Assembly (NCBI RefSeq): GCF_027270315.1
Contig: NZ_CP114413.1
Span: 1,674,001-1,738,000, forward strand
From: Streptomyces cinnabarinus
GTDB taxonomy: Bacteria > Actinomycetota > Actinomycetes > Streptomycetales > Streptomycetaceae
Direction of reading: 5' to 3'
DNA length: 64,000 bases
Shown here: one piece after another, positions 63,089 to 64,000 of the stretch
How the letters are laid out: the number at the start of each line of letters is the position of its first letter
Numbering within the stretch: the stretch's first letter is position 1
Notes under the pieces: generated by a model
Seen by the model: the letters and a program-made list of their open reading frames with translations, nothing else
Told to the model about the DNA's origin: nothing
Database searches by the model: none
Program-made: the position numbers and the translations under genes

Positions 63089-63703
63089 TCAACGGGCGTA
63101 GTACTCGACGACGAGCTGCTCGTCGCAGATCACCGGGATCTCCTTGCGGTTCGGCTCACGGTCCAGGCGGAACGCCAGGGCCTTGAGGTTCACCTGGAGG
63201 TAGCGCGGGGTCTCGCCCTCGGGGGCGAAGCCGCCCTCACGGGCGATGGAGAAGAGGGTCTTCTCGCGGCTGCGCTCGCGGACCATCACGACGTCGTCGG
63301 GACGGACGCGGAACGACGGCTTGTCGACCTTCTGGCCGTTGACCTCGATGTGGCCGTGCACGACCATCTGACGGGCCTGGTAGATGGTGCGGGCGATGCC
63401 CGAACGCAGGACCAGGGCGTCGAGACGACGCTCGAGCTCGATGACCAGGGCCTCACCGGTCTTGCCCTGGGTCTTGGCGGCACGCTCGTAGGCGCGGACG
63501 AGCTGACGCTCGGACACGTCGTACTGCGCACGCAGACGCTGCTTCTCCAGCAGACGGACCTTGTAGTCCGAGTTCTGCTTGCGGCCACGGCCGTGCTCAC
63601 CCGGCGGGTAGGGACGGGCCTCGAAGTACTTGACGGCCTTCGGGGTCAGCGCGATGCCGAGGGCACGCGACTTCTTGACCTTGGGGCGGGACTGGTTCGC
63701 CAC
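63089..63703 (-). CDS. rpsD: Ribosomal protein S4 (zinc-free form)
   Basis: A 204-residue primary 16S rRNA-binding protein. It has an S4 RNA-binding domain near 94-158 (ERRLDALVLRSGIARTIYQARQ). The N-terminus has YPPGEHGRGRKQ and no zinc-binding cysteines, so it is the C-minus form. The start is a GTG with GAGAG upstream. It sits at the right end of the conserved block, separated from the STAND gene by 27 bp. Confidence 0.97.
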   Translation of the reverse strand: MANQSRPKVKKSRALGIALTPKAVKYFEARPYPPGEHGRGRKQNSDYKVRLLEKQRLRAQYDVSERQLVRAYERAAKTQGKTGEALVIELERRLDALVLRSGIARTIYQARQMVVHGHIEVNGQKVDKPSFRVRPDDVVMVRERSREKTLFSIAREGGFAPEGETPRYLQVNLKALAFRLDREPNRKEIPVICDEQLVVEYYAR

Positions 63704-64000
63704 AATCTCTCATTTCTTGGTGTTCGGCTTGTCAGTGTTGGCGGGAGGTCGCATCCGCAGCCGGGGAAACCCTTGGGGCCTCGAAGGGCCTGCCGGGCAG
63801 CCGCTCCCCTGGTCTGGGCACATACGTGCAGCACGCGAGTGGCCCACCGGCCGGTCCCGTACTGCGACGGGATGGTGGTGGGCTGCCCGCGACACCGATC
63901 GACGGTGCGCGACGCTCCTGGAACCCCCGGAGGGGCTCCGGCTGGATGTCCCGCTCTGACTGCGCGGGACTCAGCACTTCGGAGCAGTTTACAGGGTGCT
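63704..64000 (-). promoter_or_regulatory. rpsD: Long rpsD leader with possible promoter
   Basis: The 297 bp upstream hold no gene. On the minus strand TAAACT (63986-63991), in TGTAAACTG, could be the -10, giving a leader of about 275 nt. A hairpin of GGAgCCCC and GGGGttCC type lies near 63920-63940. Long leaders are common for autoregulated ribosomal genes, but no known S4 leader fold was recognised. Confidence 0.4.

Overview
The window is a high-GC actinobacterial chromosome segment, almost certainly from a Streptomyces. The codon bias, the many GTG starts, the presence of bldD, a single-domain sIHF and a GuaB1-type GMP reductase, and the gene order all point there. From position 20.2 kb to the end the order (guaB1, rpe, rsmB, fmt, priA, metK, coaBC, rpoZ, gmk, sihF, the pyr/car genes, bldD, nusB, efp, aroBKC, aroE, mltG, ruvX, alaS, rpsD) is the conserved core block I recall from S. 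coelicolor around SCO1461-SCO1505. Coordinates and starts come from reading the sequence; family names come from recognising the proteins, and no database was searched.

Positions 1-20 kb are more accessory and metabolic. They hold the tail of an ECF41 sigma factor with its likely target oxidoreductase; a ROK repressor divergent from an MFS permease across a perfect operator; an NCS2 uracil-type permease; a membrane-anchored GH6 glycosidase; a DavA-DavB lysine oxidation pair; and a five-gene operon for an ABC importer ending in a HAD-phosphatase/EEP-phosphodiesterase fusion, divergent from a HutC-type GntR regulator. This part closes with an amino-acid permease co-transcribed with an Lrp regulator.

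Positions 20-36 kb carry purine and pentose housekeeping (guaB1, rpe), a SorC regulator, a guanyl RNase, an MMPL transporter, rRNA and initiator-tRNA modification (rsmB, fmt), a helicase-dead PriA, metK, coaBC, rpoZ, gmk and sihF. Positions 36-46.6 kb are a full de novo UMP operon (pyrR-pyrB-pyrC-membrane PH protein-carA-carB-pyrD-pyrF). Its leader can form a PyrR-type hairpin whose lower stem contains the pyrR Shine-Dalgarno. Divergent from pyrR is bldD, with two BldD-box-like sites and two strong terminators behind it.

Positions 47.4-60.7 kb form a long minus-strand run: a multigene wall-lytic/shikimate/translation block (alaS, ruvX, mltG, aroE, then aroC-aroK-aroB, a proline-rich P-loop protein, an M24 peptidase homologue with altered metal ligands, efp, nusB). 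The window ends with a STAND-type ATPase containing an in-frame TTA leucine codon (a bldA target candidate) facing rpsD. Points most worth attention are the ABC importer with the fused phosphodiesterase-phosphatase, the SD-sequestering pyrR leader, the possible shared Lrp-like sites of davAB and the permease-lrp operon, the leader attenuator at 29.3 kb, and the TTA-containing STAND gene.
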